From the NCBI RefSeq assembly GCF_012027595.1, contig NZ_SNUR01000003.1, positions 62,001 to 126,000 of the forward strand: a stretch of 64,000 nt of DNA, written 5' to 3'. Source of the stretch: Thermococcus sp. Bubb.Bath. GTDB lineage: Archaea; Methanobacteriota_B; Thermococci; Thermococcales; Thermococcaceae. Made by a program: the position numbers and the translations under genes. Below, piece after piece: positions 55,261 to 64,000 of the stretch; the stretch's first letter is position 1, and each line of letters opens with the position of its first letter. The notes below the pieces were generated by a model. It searched no databases, was not told the origin of the DNA, and saw only the letters and a program-made list of their open reading frames with translations.

Positions 55261-55664
55261 TTTTCACACCCCGCCAGCCCGAGTGAGGAGACAACCTTTC
55301 TGGCCTCCTCTTCGATTATGCTGCCATCTTTGATTGCCTTCTCAAGAAGGTAGCGGGCAGTGAAGCACTGGGCAGGGAGGAGGGGGTTCCTGGTTAGGAC
55401 GTAGCTCTGCTCCCGCTTGTACATGAAGTGCCAGTCGAGCTGGGCCAGGATAATGAAGCCGATGATGGCAAGGAGGTATGAGATGCCAACGAACTCGCGG
55501 AAGGAGGACCATGCCGCTCTCCAGGGAACGGAATAGAGCTCCTTGACAGAGACAAAGAGTATCATGAAGCTGTTGGCGACGCTGAGGTAGCTGGCCGCCC
55601 TCGTTATCTTGAGCTTCCAGAGGACAACCAAATCCCGCGTCCTCACGAGTTTTCCGATGCTCAT
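55257..55664 (-). CDS. Small membrane protein, unassigned
   Basis: A 135-residue protein with two hydrophobic helices (ASYLSVANSFMILFVSV; ISYLLAIIGFIILAQL), a basic loop and a C-terminal cytosolic helix pair. No known family recognised. GGTGGGGAC precedes the ATG. It overlaps the glycerate kinase gene and is probably cotranscribed. Confidence 0.65.
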   Translation of the reverse strand: MSIGKLVRTRDLVVLWKLKITRAASYLSVANSFMILFVSVKELYSVPWRAAWSSFREFVGISYLLAIIGFIILAQLDWHFMYKREQSYVLTRNPLLPAQCFTARYLLEKAIKDGSIIEEEARKVVSSLGLAGCEK

Positions 55665-55856
55665 GTCCCCACCGAAAAAAGTTGTGGTAGGAGCTTAAAG
55701 GCCTTCACCCCAGTTGCGGCTCCCCATTGCCCTCGGGCAGTTTAACACTATGCCAAAACTAAATTTCTCGACTCCAATCAGAGGGACATGGATGTTCAAT
55801 CAGGTTTTTAAAGCGTTGGTTAGACCTCCCACAGAGAGACGTGTTAGGTGAGGCTA

Positions 55857-56858
55857 ATGGCGATAACCTTTGCATCTAACCCGAATATGCCTGAGGAGAT
55901 TGCGGCGCTCTTTAGGAAGCAGCACTACGCGCTCGTGGGCAGGCACAGCTCCGTTAAACTCTGCCACTGGCTCAAGGAGAGCATAAAGCACGACCGCTTC
56001 TGCTACAAGCAGAAGTTCTACGGCATACACTCCCACCGCTGCCTGCAGATGACCCCGGTTACTGCATGGTGCACCCACAACTGCATATTCTGCTGGCGCC
56101 CGATGGAGGGCTTCCTGGGCACTGAACTGCCCCAGCCCTGGGACGACCCGGCCTTCATAGTCGAGGAGAGCATAAAGGCCCAGAGAAAGCTCCTCGTCGG
56201 CTACAAGGGCATGCCCAGAATCAACATGAAGAAGTTTGAAGAGGCCTGGAACCCAAGGCACGCGGCCATAAGCCTGTCCGGCGAGCCGATGCTCTATCCA
56301 TACATGGGCGATCTAGTTGAGGAGTTCCACAAGAGGGGTTTCACGACCTTTATAGTCACCAACGGCACCGTTCCGGAGAGACTTGAGGAAATGAAGAAAG
56401 AAGACAAGCTCCCAAGCCAGCTCTACGTCTCGCTTACCGCTCCGGACATCGAGACATACAACCGCGTCAACGTGCCCATGATTCCGGACGGCTGGGACAG
56501 GATAAAGCAGACGCTCAAACTCATGAACGACGCCCAGACGAGGACGGTAATCAGGATGACGCTTGTGAAGGGCGAGAACATGAATAACCCCAGGGGCTAC
56601 GCGAAGCTCATAAAGCTCGCCAACCCGATGTTCGTCGAGGCTAAGGCTTACATGTTCGTGGGCTTCTCAAGGAACAGGCTCACCATCAACAACATGCCGC
56701 GCCACGAGGAGATAAAGGCCTTCGCCGAGGAGCTCCTGAAGTACCTGCCCGGTTACCACCTTGAGGATGAGTACGAGCCGAGCAGGGTCGTCCTCCTCAT
56801 GAGGGACGACGTTGACCCCAATGGACGCGGTCTGAACGGCCGCTTTGTGAAGTTCTAA
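55857..56858 (+). CDS. taw1: tRNA 4-demethylwyosine synthase Taw1
   Basis: A 333-residue radical SAM enzyme that makes the tricyclic ring of wyosine at G37 of tRNA-Phe from N1-methylguanosine and pyruvate. Visible are the radical SAM triad in CTHNCIFCWRPMEGF, ISLSGEPMLYPYM, TNGTVPERLE, and the upstream cysteines (KLCHWL, FCYKQ, HRCLQM) for the second 4Fe-4S cluster. ATG 55857 follows TAGGTGAGG. A TTTTTAAAG box lies at about 55805. Confidence 0.94.
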   Translation: MAITFASNPNMPEEIAALFRKQHYALVGRHSSVKLCHWLKESIKHDRFCYKQKFYGIHSHRCLQMTPVTAWCTHNCIFCWRPMEGFLGTELPQPWDDPAFIVEESIKAQRKLLVGYKGMPRINMKKFEEAWNPRHAAISLSGEPMLYPYMGDLVEEFHKRGFTTFIVTNGTVPERLEEMKKEDKLPSQLYVSLTAPDIETYNRVNVPMIPDGWDRIKQTLKLMNDAQTRTVIRMTLVKGENMNNPRGYAKLIKLANPMFVEAKAYMFVGFSRNRLTINNMPRHEEIKAFAEELLKYLPGYHLEDEYEPSRVVLLMRDDVDPNGRGLNGRFVKF

Positions 56859-56955
56859 TCTCCACTAGATTCTCTTTTTATCCTTTCCGCCCCATTCACC
56901 TCCACGTGGAAAACTTTATTTATTCTGACGCCGACTAAGGGTAGAGGTGTTAACA

Positions 56956-59256
56956 ATGAGGGGAGCCCTTAACGCGTTCGTAATCATTCTCATCACCATA
57001 GTAACCCTGTCACCGCTGGCTGCGGCCGTATCAATAAACGACGGCTCTGCCAATTTTCTCAAGAACTTTGGGGACAGCACAGGACAGATAAGGCACCTTA
57101 GCCTTGCAATCATCGCTTTAAGCGAAGCAAAGGGAAAGGTCCGCGATGACCCAACGCCGAAGATAAGGGAGTTCACCAGAGAGTTGCTGTCATGCCAGAA
57201 CCCCGACGGAGGATGGGGGTACTTCAACGGGAGCGTTAGCAATGTTCTGGAGACTTCTTACGCCGTTGTGGCCCTCAAGGAGGCCGAGCCTTTCTTTGAG
57301 GGTACCTCCGATTACTGGAGGGTGGACAACGCCAGAAAAAGCGGGATAAACTTCATCCTTTCCTCCCGCACTGGAAAGGCCTGGGGCTACGTTTCCGGGA
57401 CGTCGCCCATGTTCTACCCCACAGTAATGGCCCTATGGGCTCTGGGGAAGAACGGTTACACCGTGGACGATCCGGAGGTCGCCGATGCCCTCTCCGTTCT
57501 CTCCGCACTCCCCATGTATATTGACAACGTAACCGCGCTCGGCCTCAAGCTCATAGCACTCAAGGCCGTTGGGGCCAGCGTTGAGAACTCAAGCGTCGAA
57601 ACGGTAATGAATCTTCTCCAGAACGGAAGCCTGAGCCCGCAGCAGAGGGCCATTTTAACGTACGCGGCAACACTCTATTCCAAGCCTACGTTTGAACTTG
57701 TTGCCGACATAGCCCGTCTGGATGAGATAAAGCACACCGGACGGAACAATGTTTTTTGGGCTGACACTCCAAAGTATCCAATGTCCATAACGGACACCAT
57801 AACTCCAACAGCCTACGCCCTCATGGCGATTTCCGAGCTCGTTCCACCGATAGAGAGTGTCTCAGTCAATCCAAACGAGATGCCGTGCGACGAGCTCCTC
57901 TCATACCAGAACCCCGACGGGGGATGGGGACTGCGCAAAGGTCTTCCATCGAACGAGATGGCCACCTACTATGCCCTTCAGGCAGTTGAGGCCTGCTATC
58001 CTGCCCCACAGGCAGTGGAGAGGGCAATAAACTGGACGAAAGATAGGCTGGCTCACGACGAGTCAGAAGCCCTCAAAGAGGGTAGGATGACGGTGGATTA
58101 TTACTACGCACTTATGACGCTCGTACGCTTCAACGCCCTCAATGAGAGTGAGAGGGCCCATGCTATCCAGGTAATAAAGAGCCTGAAGCTCAAAACCGGG
58201 CTCTGGGGAGAGAAGGACCTCGGTCCCCAGCCTGGGGACACGGCTAGGGCAATCAGCGCCCTCCTGGCTCTGGGAGTCAGCCCCTCCGACGGGGACATTA
58301 AGGCAGCGGAAGAGTGGCTCACATCCATAAGCTCCAAGGGATGGGGCTTGTACTACGCCAGCGGTCTCTACGGTTACATGCTCGACATGAACGTCCTGGA
58401 TACAATTACAGTTCTGAAAGCCCTCGAACCGCTGGTGAACGAGAGCACGCTCAGGCCACACCTTAAGTGGCTCCTCAACCAGAAGGTTGACGGCGGCTGG
58501 GCGTACGTGAAGAAGAACTACATCTGGAGCGTGAACTTCACCGCCAACGGGACACCAGTTATAACGAGCAGGGCAGTCAACGGGACACCAACCGTGTTCC
58601 TCACCGTTGAGGCGGCGACGCTCCTCATGAAGCACGGGATGGGCCACTCAATAGCTCAAGAAGCGCTGGACTTCGTCAGGTCTGCCCGCGACTCCGGGAA
58701 GCTCGTAAACGACACCCTTGATACCGCGGCGGCGATAATATACCTCTCGGGCTTCAACAGGATGCCGATGGTAGACCTCTCCGATGTAAGGAACGCCCTC
58801 GAAAGCTCGACCTTCGCAGTGGAGTACGCCAAGGGAAGGATGGAGGATGCATCGAGCATCAGAGACTACCTGATAGAGTCATTTGGCCAGAAGTTCCTCC
58901 TCGGCCCGCTCGGAAGTCTCGAAGGTGGGAACTACGTGGTCGTGGCTGGGTTCAACGACGTGAACGTTTCAGAATACAACAGGTACCTGGACGTTGAGGT
59001 CAACGGAAACACGATAACCGTGGATGGAAAGCCCTATCCGCGCGAGGGCACCGTTCTGCTCGCCCCAGGAAGAACCAAGGGAGGTGTTATCCTGTTCGTC
59101 CTCTACGACAAGGATTCATCGGAGATAGCAAAGCTGGTCTTCAGGATCGGATATGTCAAGTACATGCAGGGCAACGCCGTGGTGATCCGCTTCCAGGACA
59201 GGAACGGGGACGGGAAAGTTCAGCTCAACGAGGTAACCGCGGAAGTCGCGGGGTGA
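56956..59256 (+). CDS. Secreted terpene-cyclase/prenyltransferase-like repeat protein
   Basis: A 766-residue exported protein. A signal peptide (NAFVIILITIVTLSPLAAA) is followed by two alpha/alpha-toroid halves with the repeat text CQNPDGGWGYFNG, SYQNPDGGWGLRKG, KLKTGLWGEKDL, KGWGLYYA and QKVDGGWAYVKK, as in squalene cyclase, prenyltransferase and complement C3d folds. The catalytic DXDD of squalene cyclases is not seen. The C-terminal domain (about 640-766) is beta-rich and ends with an EF-hand-like DRNGDGKVQLNE. ATG 56956 follows AGAGGTGTTAAC. It sits just upstream of the CetZ-like gene, suggesting a cell-surface partner role. Confidence 0.8.
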   Translation: MRGALNAFVIILITIVTLSPLAAAVSINDGSANFLKNFGDSTGQIRHLSLAIIALSEAKGKVRDDPTPKIREFTRELLSCQNPDGGWGYFNGSVSNVLETSYAVVALKEAEPFFEGTSDYWRVDNARKSGINFILSSRTGKAWGYVSGTSPMFYPTVMALWALGKNGYTVDDPEVADALSVLSALPMYIDNVTALGLKLIALKAVGASVENSSVETVMNLLQNGSLSPQQRAILTYAATLYSKPTFELVADIARLDEIKHTGRNNVFWADTPKYPMSITDTITPTAYALMAISELVPPIESVSVNPNEMPCDELLSYQNPDGGWGLRKGLPSNEMATYYALQAVEACYPAPQAVERAINWTKDRLAHDESEALKEGRMTVDYYYALMTLVRFNALNESERAHAIQVIKSLKLKTGLWGEKDLGPQPGDTARAISALLALGVSPSDGDIKAAEEWLTSISSKGWGLYYASGLYGYMLDMNVLDTITVLKALEPLVNESTLRPHLKWLLNQKVDGGWAYVKKNYIWSVNFTANGTPVITSRAVNGTPTVFLTVEAATLLMKHGMGHSIAQEALDFVRSARDSGKLVNDTLDTAAAIIYLSGFNRMPMVDLSDVRNALESSTFAVEYAKGRMEDASSIRDYLIESFGQKFLLGPLGSLEGGNYVVVAGFNDVNVSEYNRYLDVEVNGNTITVDGKPYPREGTVLLAPGRTKGGVILFVLYDKDSSEIAKLVFRIGYVKYMQGNAVVIRFQDRNGDGKVQLNEVTAEVAG

Positions 59257-59261
59257 AGTAG

Positions 59262-60359
59262 GTGAGGGCTCTAATCATCGGGGTCGGCCAGTGCGGAACC
59301 AAGATAGCCGACCTCTTTTCCCTCCTCGATTTTGAGGCACTGGCCATAAACACGTCAAGGGGTGATTTGGATTACCTCAAGCACATCCCCCAGGACAGGA
59401 GGATACTCATAGGTGAAGGCATCACCGGAGGGAAGGGAGTCAACGCGAACCCAGTGCTCGGAAGGGAGGCCATGAGACGCGACCTTCCGATGGTGATGCG
59501 CAAGATAGGTTCTATGGTGGGGTACGATGAGGTTGACATTTTCTTCCTCACATTCGGTTTTGGTGGTGGAACCGGGGCGGGTGGAACCCCCCTGCTGGCG
59601 GAGGCGCTGAAGGAGGAGTACCCAGATTCACTCGTCGTGGCCATCGGAGCACTTCCCCTGAAGGAGGAGGGAATACGTCCGACCATCAACGCGGCGATAA
59701 CCATCGACAAGCTCTCAAAGGTCGCCGACTCGATAGTAGCCATCGACAACAACAAGCTCAAGGAAGGCGATTTGGACATCAGTCAGGCCTACGAGCGGAT
59801 AAACTACACGATAGTAGAGCGCATCGCCTCATTACTGGCGCTCATCGACGTCCCAGGGGAACAGACCCTTGACGCCAGCGACCTCAAGTTCGTCCTAAAA
59901 GCATTTGGCAGCTTCGCCACGGTTGGCTACGCCAAGGCGAGGGCGGACCAAGTAAAGAGCCTCTCCAGACTGATAGTGAGGTCGTTCGAGAGCGAGGGGC
60001 TCTACCTTGAGGCCAACGTTGAGTCGGCTCTCTACGGACTTGTTGCAATTCACGGCCCTCCAGAAGTGCTGAAGGCCAAGGAAATCTTCGAGGCCCTTGA
60101 CGAGCTGACGGAGAGGATCAAGGGCAAGCAGATATTCAGGGGCTTCTACCCCGACCCGAGAACTAGGGAAGTGGAAGTCGTCACCCTCCTCAGCGGAATC
60201 TACGACAGCAGAAGCATCGAGGAGGTCATACTGACCGCCAAAAACTACGCCCAGTCGTTTATGAAGGCAAAAGCAGAAGCAGAGGCCAAAAAGGAGAGTC
60301 TCCTGAATGGACTGCCGGACTTCGATGACCTTTATCCCACGGGTGAGGAAGATGGCTGA
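59262..60359 (+). CDS. CetZ-like tubulin homologue
   Basis: A 365-residue FtsZ/tubulin-superfamily GTPase distinct from FtsZ1: the T1 loop GVGQCGTKIADLF, the tubulin signature GGGTGAGGTP, NTSRGDLDYL, and a catalytic-loop region (LDASDLKFVLKAFG). GQCG and GAGGT are typical of CetZ proteins, which control cell shape and surface structures. GTG 59262 is preceded by GAAGTAGG, only 5 bases after the previous stop. Its end overlaps the next gene. Confidence 0.9.
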   Translation: MRALIIGVGQCGTKIADLFSLLDFEALAINTSRGDLDYLKHIPQDRRILIGEGITGGKGVNANPVLGREAMRRDLPMVMRKIGSMVGYDEVDIFFLTFGFGGGTGAGGTPLLAEALKEEYPDSLVVAIGALPLKEEGIRPTINAAITIDKLSKVADSIVAIDNNKLKEGDLDISQAYERINYTIVERIASLLALIDVPGEQTLDASDLKFVLKAFGSFATVGYAKARADQVKSLSRLIVRSFESEGLYLEANVESALYGLVAIHGPPEVLKAKEIFEALDELTERIKGKQIFRGFYPDPRTREVEVVTLLSGIYDSRSIEEVILTAKNYAQSFMKAKAEAEAKKESLLNGLPDFDDLYPTGEEDG

Positions 60360-60984
60360 TACTAATACTGATAACCAGATAAAGGACTCCGTTGAGGTGG
60401 CCCTCGACCTGAACGAGAGGGAGGTGTACTCGCACATAGCGAGGGAAAGCGCCGAGGACATAAGGAGGATAATCTCATCCATAGACTCTGAGAGGGCCCG
60501 GAAGAAGGGGTTCTTCGTCTATTACCGCGACGACTGGGACGACCTCATAAGGGAGAGAATAAGGAAGGGGAAGAGACACACTGCCTTTGATTTCTACAAT
60601 CCTGCTCTCCTTGACATCTGGGAGGCCAAGGTGGAGGAGCTGAAGAGCGTCCGCAAGGCGGAGTACTTCCTCTACGCGGTGATTGGGGGGGTTGCGGGAG
60701 CATTAATAGCGGCGGGCGTGCTCTTCTGGTGGCCCCTTATAGCTTTGGGAGCTTCAATCTTTCCGTTCGCGGTATGGGTTCGCGACAGGGCCCGCGAGAA
60801 GAAAGACATGATATACCACCAGCTCACCCAGTTTTTCATCGACGAGATGCGCGTTCTCCTGGGGAAGTACCGGCTTGATCCGGAGATGTACCGCTTTAAG
60901 GTGTTCAACGACGACTACTTCGGCATCAGAACAGCCAGGATAGGAAGGGAGACTTTCGCGATAGCCGAGCCCATGGACATCTGA
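60352..60984 (+). CDS. Membrane protein coupled to CetZ
   Basis: A 210-residue protein: a charged cytosolic N-terminus (about 1-100, rich in Arg/Glu, VYSHIARESAEDIRRIISSI), two membrane helices (YFLYAVIGGVAGALIAAGVL; WPLIALGASIFPFAVWV) and a cytosolic C-terminus. No known family recognised. It overlaps the CetZ gene by 8 bases with ribosome site GGGTGAGGAA, so the two are translationally coupled; a membrane tether for CetZ filaments is a plausible role (inference). Confidence 0.7.
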   Translation: MADTNTDNQIKDSVEVALDLNEREVYSHIARESAEDIRRIISSIDSERARKKGFFVYYRDDWDDLIRERIRKGKRHTAFDFYNPALLDIWEAKVEELKSVRKAEYFLYAVIGGVAGALIAAGVLFWWPLIALGASIFPFAVWVRDRAREKKDMIYHQLTQFFIDEMRVLLGKYRLDPEMYRFKVFNDDYFGIRTARIGRETFAIAEPMDI

Positions 60985-61070
60985 CAATGACAGATAATGC
61001 TAAGTAACTCCACAGATATGCTGGGCAACCGTTAAATACTCAAGTTTCATATGGGAGTATAGTGAGGGCT

Positions 61071-61601
61071 ATGAGAAGGGGTCAGGTTTCGCTGGAATTC
61101 ATGTTTATCTTCTCAATCATCGCCATCCTGTTAGTTTACTCCATCAATAACACGACGTTCAAGCAAGGGTCCGCATCGGTTGATACAATGACCGTTCAGG
61201 TGGCCCTTGAGGGCAAGCATGTGATAAACACAATCTCCGGGACTATCAGCCAGGTCTATTCTCAGGGCCCCGGTTCAAAGGCAACCACATACGTGAGCGT
61301 CTCTTATCTCTCAGACAAGGATATGCTCCTCAAAACATTCAACTCATCTAACATAACCATAACCCAAGTTGGAACCAACGTATCAATCACCATTGGAGAT
61401 AAGGCAATAACGACGGGAGACAAAAAGAACACGTTTACAACGACGACCATCTACAACACGCCCCACAAGGACTCCATCTCGATTTCAGCGTTTCCCCGAA
61501 TCTTGAAAATTGTAGTTCAGTGGAATCCCGATTTGAATGAATCCTGGAGTTTCGACCCCACTAATGGAGAGCTTGACATAAACATCAACCCCGGTGGGTG
61601 A
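61071..61601 (+). CDS. Class III-signal pilin-like protein 1
   Basis: A 176-residue protein with the class III signal RRGQVSLEFMFIFSIIAILL (cleavage before Gln expected), then a Ser/Thr/Asn-rich extracellular domain. It opens a run of five pilin-like genes with the same signal. GTGAGGGCT precedes ATG 61071, and a GTTAAATACT box lies about 40 bases upstream. Confidence 0.82.
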   Translation: MRRGQVSLEFMFIFSIIAILLVYSINNTTFKQGSASVDTMTVQVALEGKHVINTISGTISQVYSQGPGSKATTYVSVSYLSDKDMLLKTFNSSNITITQVGTNVSITIGDKAITTGDKKNTFTTTTIYNTPHKDSISISAFPRILKIVVQWNPDLNESWSFDPTNGELDININPGG

Positions 61602-61602
61602 G

Positions 61603-62046
61603 ATGAAGAGGGGACAGATAACGTTTGACTTCCTTATTGCACTGATGCTCATCAGCGTTACCGTAGTGGGGATGATCTCAATAGCCAGCGGTGAGAAGGC
61701 CAACGCGGAGACCTTCGATACCGCGGCGAAGCTCAAAGTCTTCTCAGTTGATATGCGGGATACCGTAACCAAGGTCTACTCCATCGGAGAAGGATTTACT
61801 GTAGTCAAATCCCTGCCGATGAACCTTCAGAAGGGAGAAAGCGTGACCGTAACTCTCAACTCCACCTCCAACAGGGTTATCATCGTGGCAAACCTTAATG
61901 ACGGTACGTTTAAGGTGGAACAGAACCTCCCAGTGCCGGTTTATTCCACAACCTCTGTAAAGCTGACCCCGGGAAAAGAGACCTTCAACGTGACCGCGGC
62001 CTACAATGAGACGGAGGGGAGGACGTACGTCGAGCTTAAGGGCTAA
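61603..62046 (+). CDS. Class III-signal pilin-like protein 2
   Basis: A 147-residue protein with the signal KRGQITFDFLIALMLISVTV and a beta-rich ectodomain (VTVTLNSTSNRVIIVANLND). ATG 61603 follows GGTGGGTGAG, one base after the previous stop. Part of a pilus-like operon. Confidence 0.82.
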   Translation: MKRGQITFDFLIALMLISVTVVGMISIASGEKANAETFDTAAKLKVFSVDMRDTVTKVYSIGEGFTVVKSLPMNLQKGESVTVTLNSTSNRVIIVANLNDGTFKVEQNLPVPVYSTTSVKLTPGKETFNVTAAYNETEGRTYVELKG

Positions 62047-62506
62047 ACGCGCCCAGACAGCGCTGGAAGTCCTTTTCATAGCCGCGGTGATAGTGGCGGG
62101 TGCGGCTTTAATCGTTCCCCCCTACCTGGACCAGAACACGGACGCAATGGTGGTTGCTCAAGTGAGAAGCGTTGCGGACGATGCATGTGCCTATCTCAAC
62201 ACGGGCGTGGTGATCCAAGACAGCAAGCATGCCGCGCTGAATCCGCTGATAACAAACGCCAATTACAGCTCGATTGGATGCATGGTGAGAGGAGTTGGGA
62301 TAACCTCTTCAAACGATACCAGCGTCACGGTAAAAGTGGAGCTGGAATACATTCGGAGCACAGTTCAGAACTCAACAGTTGCGAATGCCACTAAATCGTT
62401 CATAATAAATGAACTTAAGAGCAGGAGCGAGTTCCATTCCGTAGGGAGTTCTCTCGTTTACGGTAAGAAAAGTGTGAGTATAATAGTTCAGGCGGTGAGA
62501 AGATGA
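62006..62506 (+). CDS. Class III-signal pilin-like protein 3
   Basis: A 166-residue protein: RAKRAQTALEVLFIAAVIVA is the class III signal, followed by an ectodomain with two cysteines (ACAYLNTG, SIGCMVRG). The only usable start is ATG 62006, which overlaps the previous gene by 41 bases and gives a long basic leader (MRRRGGRTSSLRAKR). A closer start codon is absent, so a non-standard start cannot be ruled out. Confidence 0.75.
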   Translation: MRRRGGRTSSLRAKRAQTALEVLFIAAVIVAGAALIVPPYLDQNTDAMVVAQVRSVADDACAYLNTGVVIQDSKHAALNPLITNANYSSIGCMVRGVGITSSNDTSVTVKVELEYIRSTVQNSTVANATKSFIINELKSRSEFHSVGSSLVYGKKSVSIIVQAVRR

Positions 62507-63963
62507 GGAGGGGCCAGCTGCTTACCCTCGATGCTATGCTCTCATTGATCCTAGTCGTTTTCATCCTTGCAACCGTGACCAACACATCCTCGGCGCTCAA
62601 GGAGGAGATATCCTCTATGATAGAATGGCAGGAGCGAGCTAACATAGCCGAGAATATGCTTGATGTACTGACGAAGAGTCCAGGTGAGCCCCCCAACTGG
62701 TATCTCGACCCGAGTAGTGTTAAGGTGGTAGGGTTGAGGAGCTCGGATAAGACATACGCTCTCAACTACCGCAAGCTCATGGCCCTGAACTCCTCGATAG
62801 ATGAACTTGTGGGAGCACTCACAAACCTCTCGCAGGGAAAGGACTTCATGATAGAGACCTTCGTCTCAAAGTACAAAGTGGGCATTGAGGGGAGGTTTCC
62901 GAGGGTTTATCTGAGCAATGTGACGTTCAAAAGTCCAGTAAATGATAAGCAAGGTGTGAATTTTGATATTGTAAAAAGTGGAACCAACGGGGGATTTGGA
63001 ATTAGTTATATAAAACTTAAACTCTTAAATGGTAGCGAGTATATCAACAGCGGTGTGTGTGATTTAGTCAATGGAAAAAGCAGCACCATTAACACAAAGA
63101 ACACAGGAGTATACTATGTTAAGGTTATAATTACAGATACAGTGAATCTAACTGCGAAGAGGGGAAACGGATATCTCCCTCCATCCCCAAAAGAGATTCC
63201 AGCAGGTTCTGTTATTGAGCTTTATCTGAATCAAACCAGCGCATTTAATTTACAGGTCAATGGTTGCCCCAATAGTGTCAACAGTGTCACTATATCTGGA
63301 AAAGGAAACATTAAAGTAACAGTTTCAGCCTACGATAACAGCATCCCCAAACTAATAGCAAACTACACCTCCGCCCCGGTTTTTGAATCCCTCGGAAACC
63401 CGACATACGCTTTTGCAGTTATAAACGGAACTGTCGTTACCGACCAGGGAGTGATAAACGCCTCTATGAACCGTTCTCCATGGATTGAAGTAGGCAAAAG
63501 AACAGGAATCATTGAGAAATTTGAGTACAATCTCTCTGCTTCCCCTTCAGCCCAGATTCCGATGATTTATGGTACCTTACGGAATCCCTTGCCAGGTGGG
63601 GCGTATCTCAAAGTCATGGTTCCGAATAGTACTGGGAATATGTCTTTCGTGGCGATTTCAGGAATCGAAACAAGAGGGCTCCTTATTCACAAGGACAACA
63701 GTAACGAACCTGTCACAGGGATTCTCGTGTACGACAACACCACCGTTCAATACTCTGGAAACGCGACTTCAGTATCCATCCCCCTTAACGCCCTTTTCGG
63801 TAGTCCTGGCTCAGGAGATACGATAGGTTTATGGTTTTACTCCCTTAGCAACAGCTGGAATAGGAATAGTGTAACGATTGAATGCGTCCCTGACTTGAGA
63901 TGGGTGCTCGAACCCAGATTGGAGGCAGCCATAATAAAACTCTGGGTGTGGGATGACTCATGA
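62503..63963 (+). CDS. Large class III-signal protein with AT-rich insert
   Basis: A 486-residue protein: signal RRGQLLTLDAMLSLILVVFI, a helical stalk (about 30-140) and a large beta-rich, sequon-rich ectodomain, possibly a pilus tip or adhesin. DNA of about 62935-63350 (residues about 145-283) is clearly more AT-rich than its flanks, suggesting an exchanged module. ATG 62503 overlaps the previous stop (ATGA). Confidence 0.8.
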   Translation: MRRGQLLTLDAMLSLILVVFILATVTNTSSALKEEISSMIEWQERANIAENMLDVLTKSPGEPPNWYLDPSSVKVVGLRSSDKTYALNYRKLMALNSSIDELVGALTNLSQGKDFMIETFVSKYKVGIEGRFPRVYLSNVTFKSPVNDKQGVNFDIVKSGTNGGFGISYIKLKLLNGSEYINSGVCDLVNGKSSTINTKNTGVYYVKVIITDTVNLTAKRGNGYLPPSPKEIPAGSVIELYLNQTSAFNLQVNGCPNSVNSVTISGKGNIKVTVSAYDNSIPKLIANYTSAPVFESLGNPTYAFAVINGTVVTDQGVINASMNRSPWIEVGKRTGIIEKFEYNLSASPSAQIPMIYGTLRNPLPGGAYLKVMVPNSTGNMSFVAISGIETRGLLIHKDNSNEPVTGILVYDNTTVQYSGNATSVSIPLNALFGSPGSGDTIGLWFYSLSNSWNRNSVTIECVPDLRWVLEPRLEAAIIKLWVWDDS

Positions 63964-64000
63964 AAAGGCGAGGCTTCGTGTTTACACTGGACGCGATGCT
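63960..64000 (+). CDS. Class III-signal pilin-like protein 5 (3' end outside window)
   Basis: The start MKRRGFVFTLDAM is visible, a class III-like leader similar to the preceding RRGQLLTLDAM but with Phe instead of Gln after the Gly. It overlaps the previous stop as ATGA. The rest lies beyond the window. Confidence 0.7.
   Translation, partial: MKRRGFVFTLDAM

Noticed and set aside
55790-55840. Paired ATCAG/CTGAT elements upstream of taw1 considered as a C/D RNA
   Set aside because: Two D-like boxes on the minus strand but no C box (RTGATGA) at either position.

Overview
This is a window of a hyperthermophilic archaeon of the order Thermococcales, most likely a Thermococcus. The evidence is an archaeal information-processing set (TFB, histone, Spt5, SecE, ribosomal stalk proteins, Nop10, aIF2 alpha, Nmd3, RpoP) together with Thermococcales hallmarks: form III RuBisCO, ADP-dependent glucokinase, a Phr-type heat-shock regulator and TGM operators (TATCAC-N5-GTGATA). 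Genes are dense, often overlap by ATGA/GTGA, and carry strong GGAGGTG ribosome sites or archaeal TATA boxes placed for leaderless transcripts. There are no rRNA genes, CRISPR arrays or insertion sequences.

Layout. 1-9.3 kb: 3' part of a TFB gene, a phosphodiesterase, a histone, RuBisCO, a small pilin-like protein, a sugar-isomerase-like protein, tRNA-Thr and tRNA-Pro, a lipoprotein with two tandem metal/cobalamin-type binding domains, a PhoU-like regulator and D-aminoacyl-tRNA deacylase. 9.4-14 kb: ftsZ1-secE-spt5-rpl11-rpl1-rpl10-rpl12. 14.2-20.6 kb: dCTP deaminase, tRNA-Arg, a repeat-rich non-coding stretch, AsnRS, a decayed amidohydrolase, S17e, Phr, DUF424 and Nmd3. 20.7-25 kb: ADP-glucokinase, mannose-1-phosphate guanylyltransferase and phosphomannomutase, two of them with TGM operators, feeding hexose into glycolysis and GDP-mannose. 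25-30.2 kb: an ABC export-type operon in which a three-gene module (secreted protein, permease, small anchored protein) is duplicated in tandem before one ATPase. 30.2-32.4 kb: PAC2 chaperone, Nop10, aIF2 alpha and a small basic protein.

32.6-41 kb is the most unusual part. A large secreted HExxH metallopeptidase with calcium-binding loops is followed by five related membrane-anchored proteins, an orphan second copy of the peptidase catalytic domain, and decayed or chimeric pieces, mostly joined by the same short junction (tail FMEV[IV]WG plus ribosome site). The signal peptide is separated from the large peptidase by a one-base shift in a G7 run. The layout resembles a polymorphic effector/immunity locus (effector, cognate protector, orphan effector modules each with a protector). 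That is my inference and the main candidate for an undescribed system here.

41-56.9 kb is mostly housekeeping (L37Ae, RpoP, SfsA, TET aminopeptidase, XPD helicase, DppA, YjbQ, RNA methylase, CoA-binding protein, YgjP-like peptidase, NfeD-like protein, radical SAM protein, glycerate kinase, Taw1), with a likely H/ACA guide RNA at 46.7 kb and a degraded VapBC pair at 51 kb. 56.9-64 kb holds a secreted terpene-cyclase-like repeat protein, a CetZ-like tubulin, an overlapping membrane protein and a run of five class III-signal (pilin-like) genes, the last cut by the window edge.
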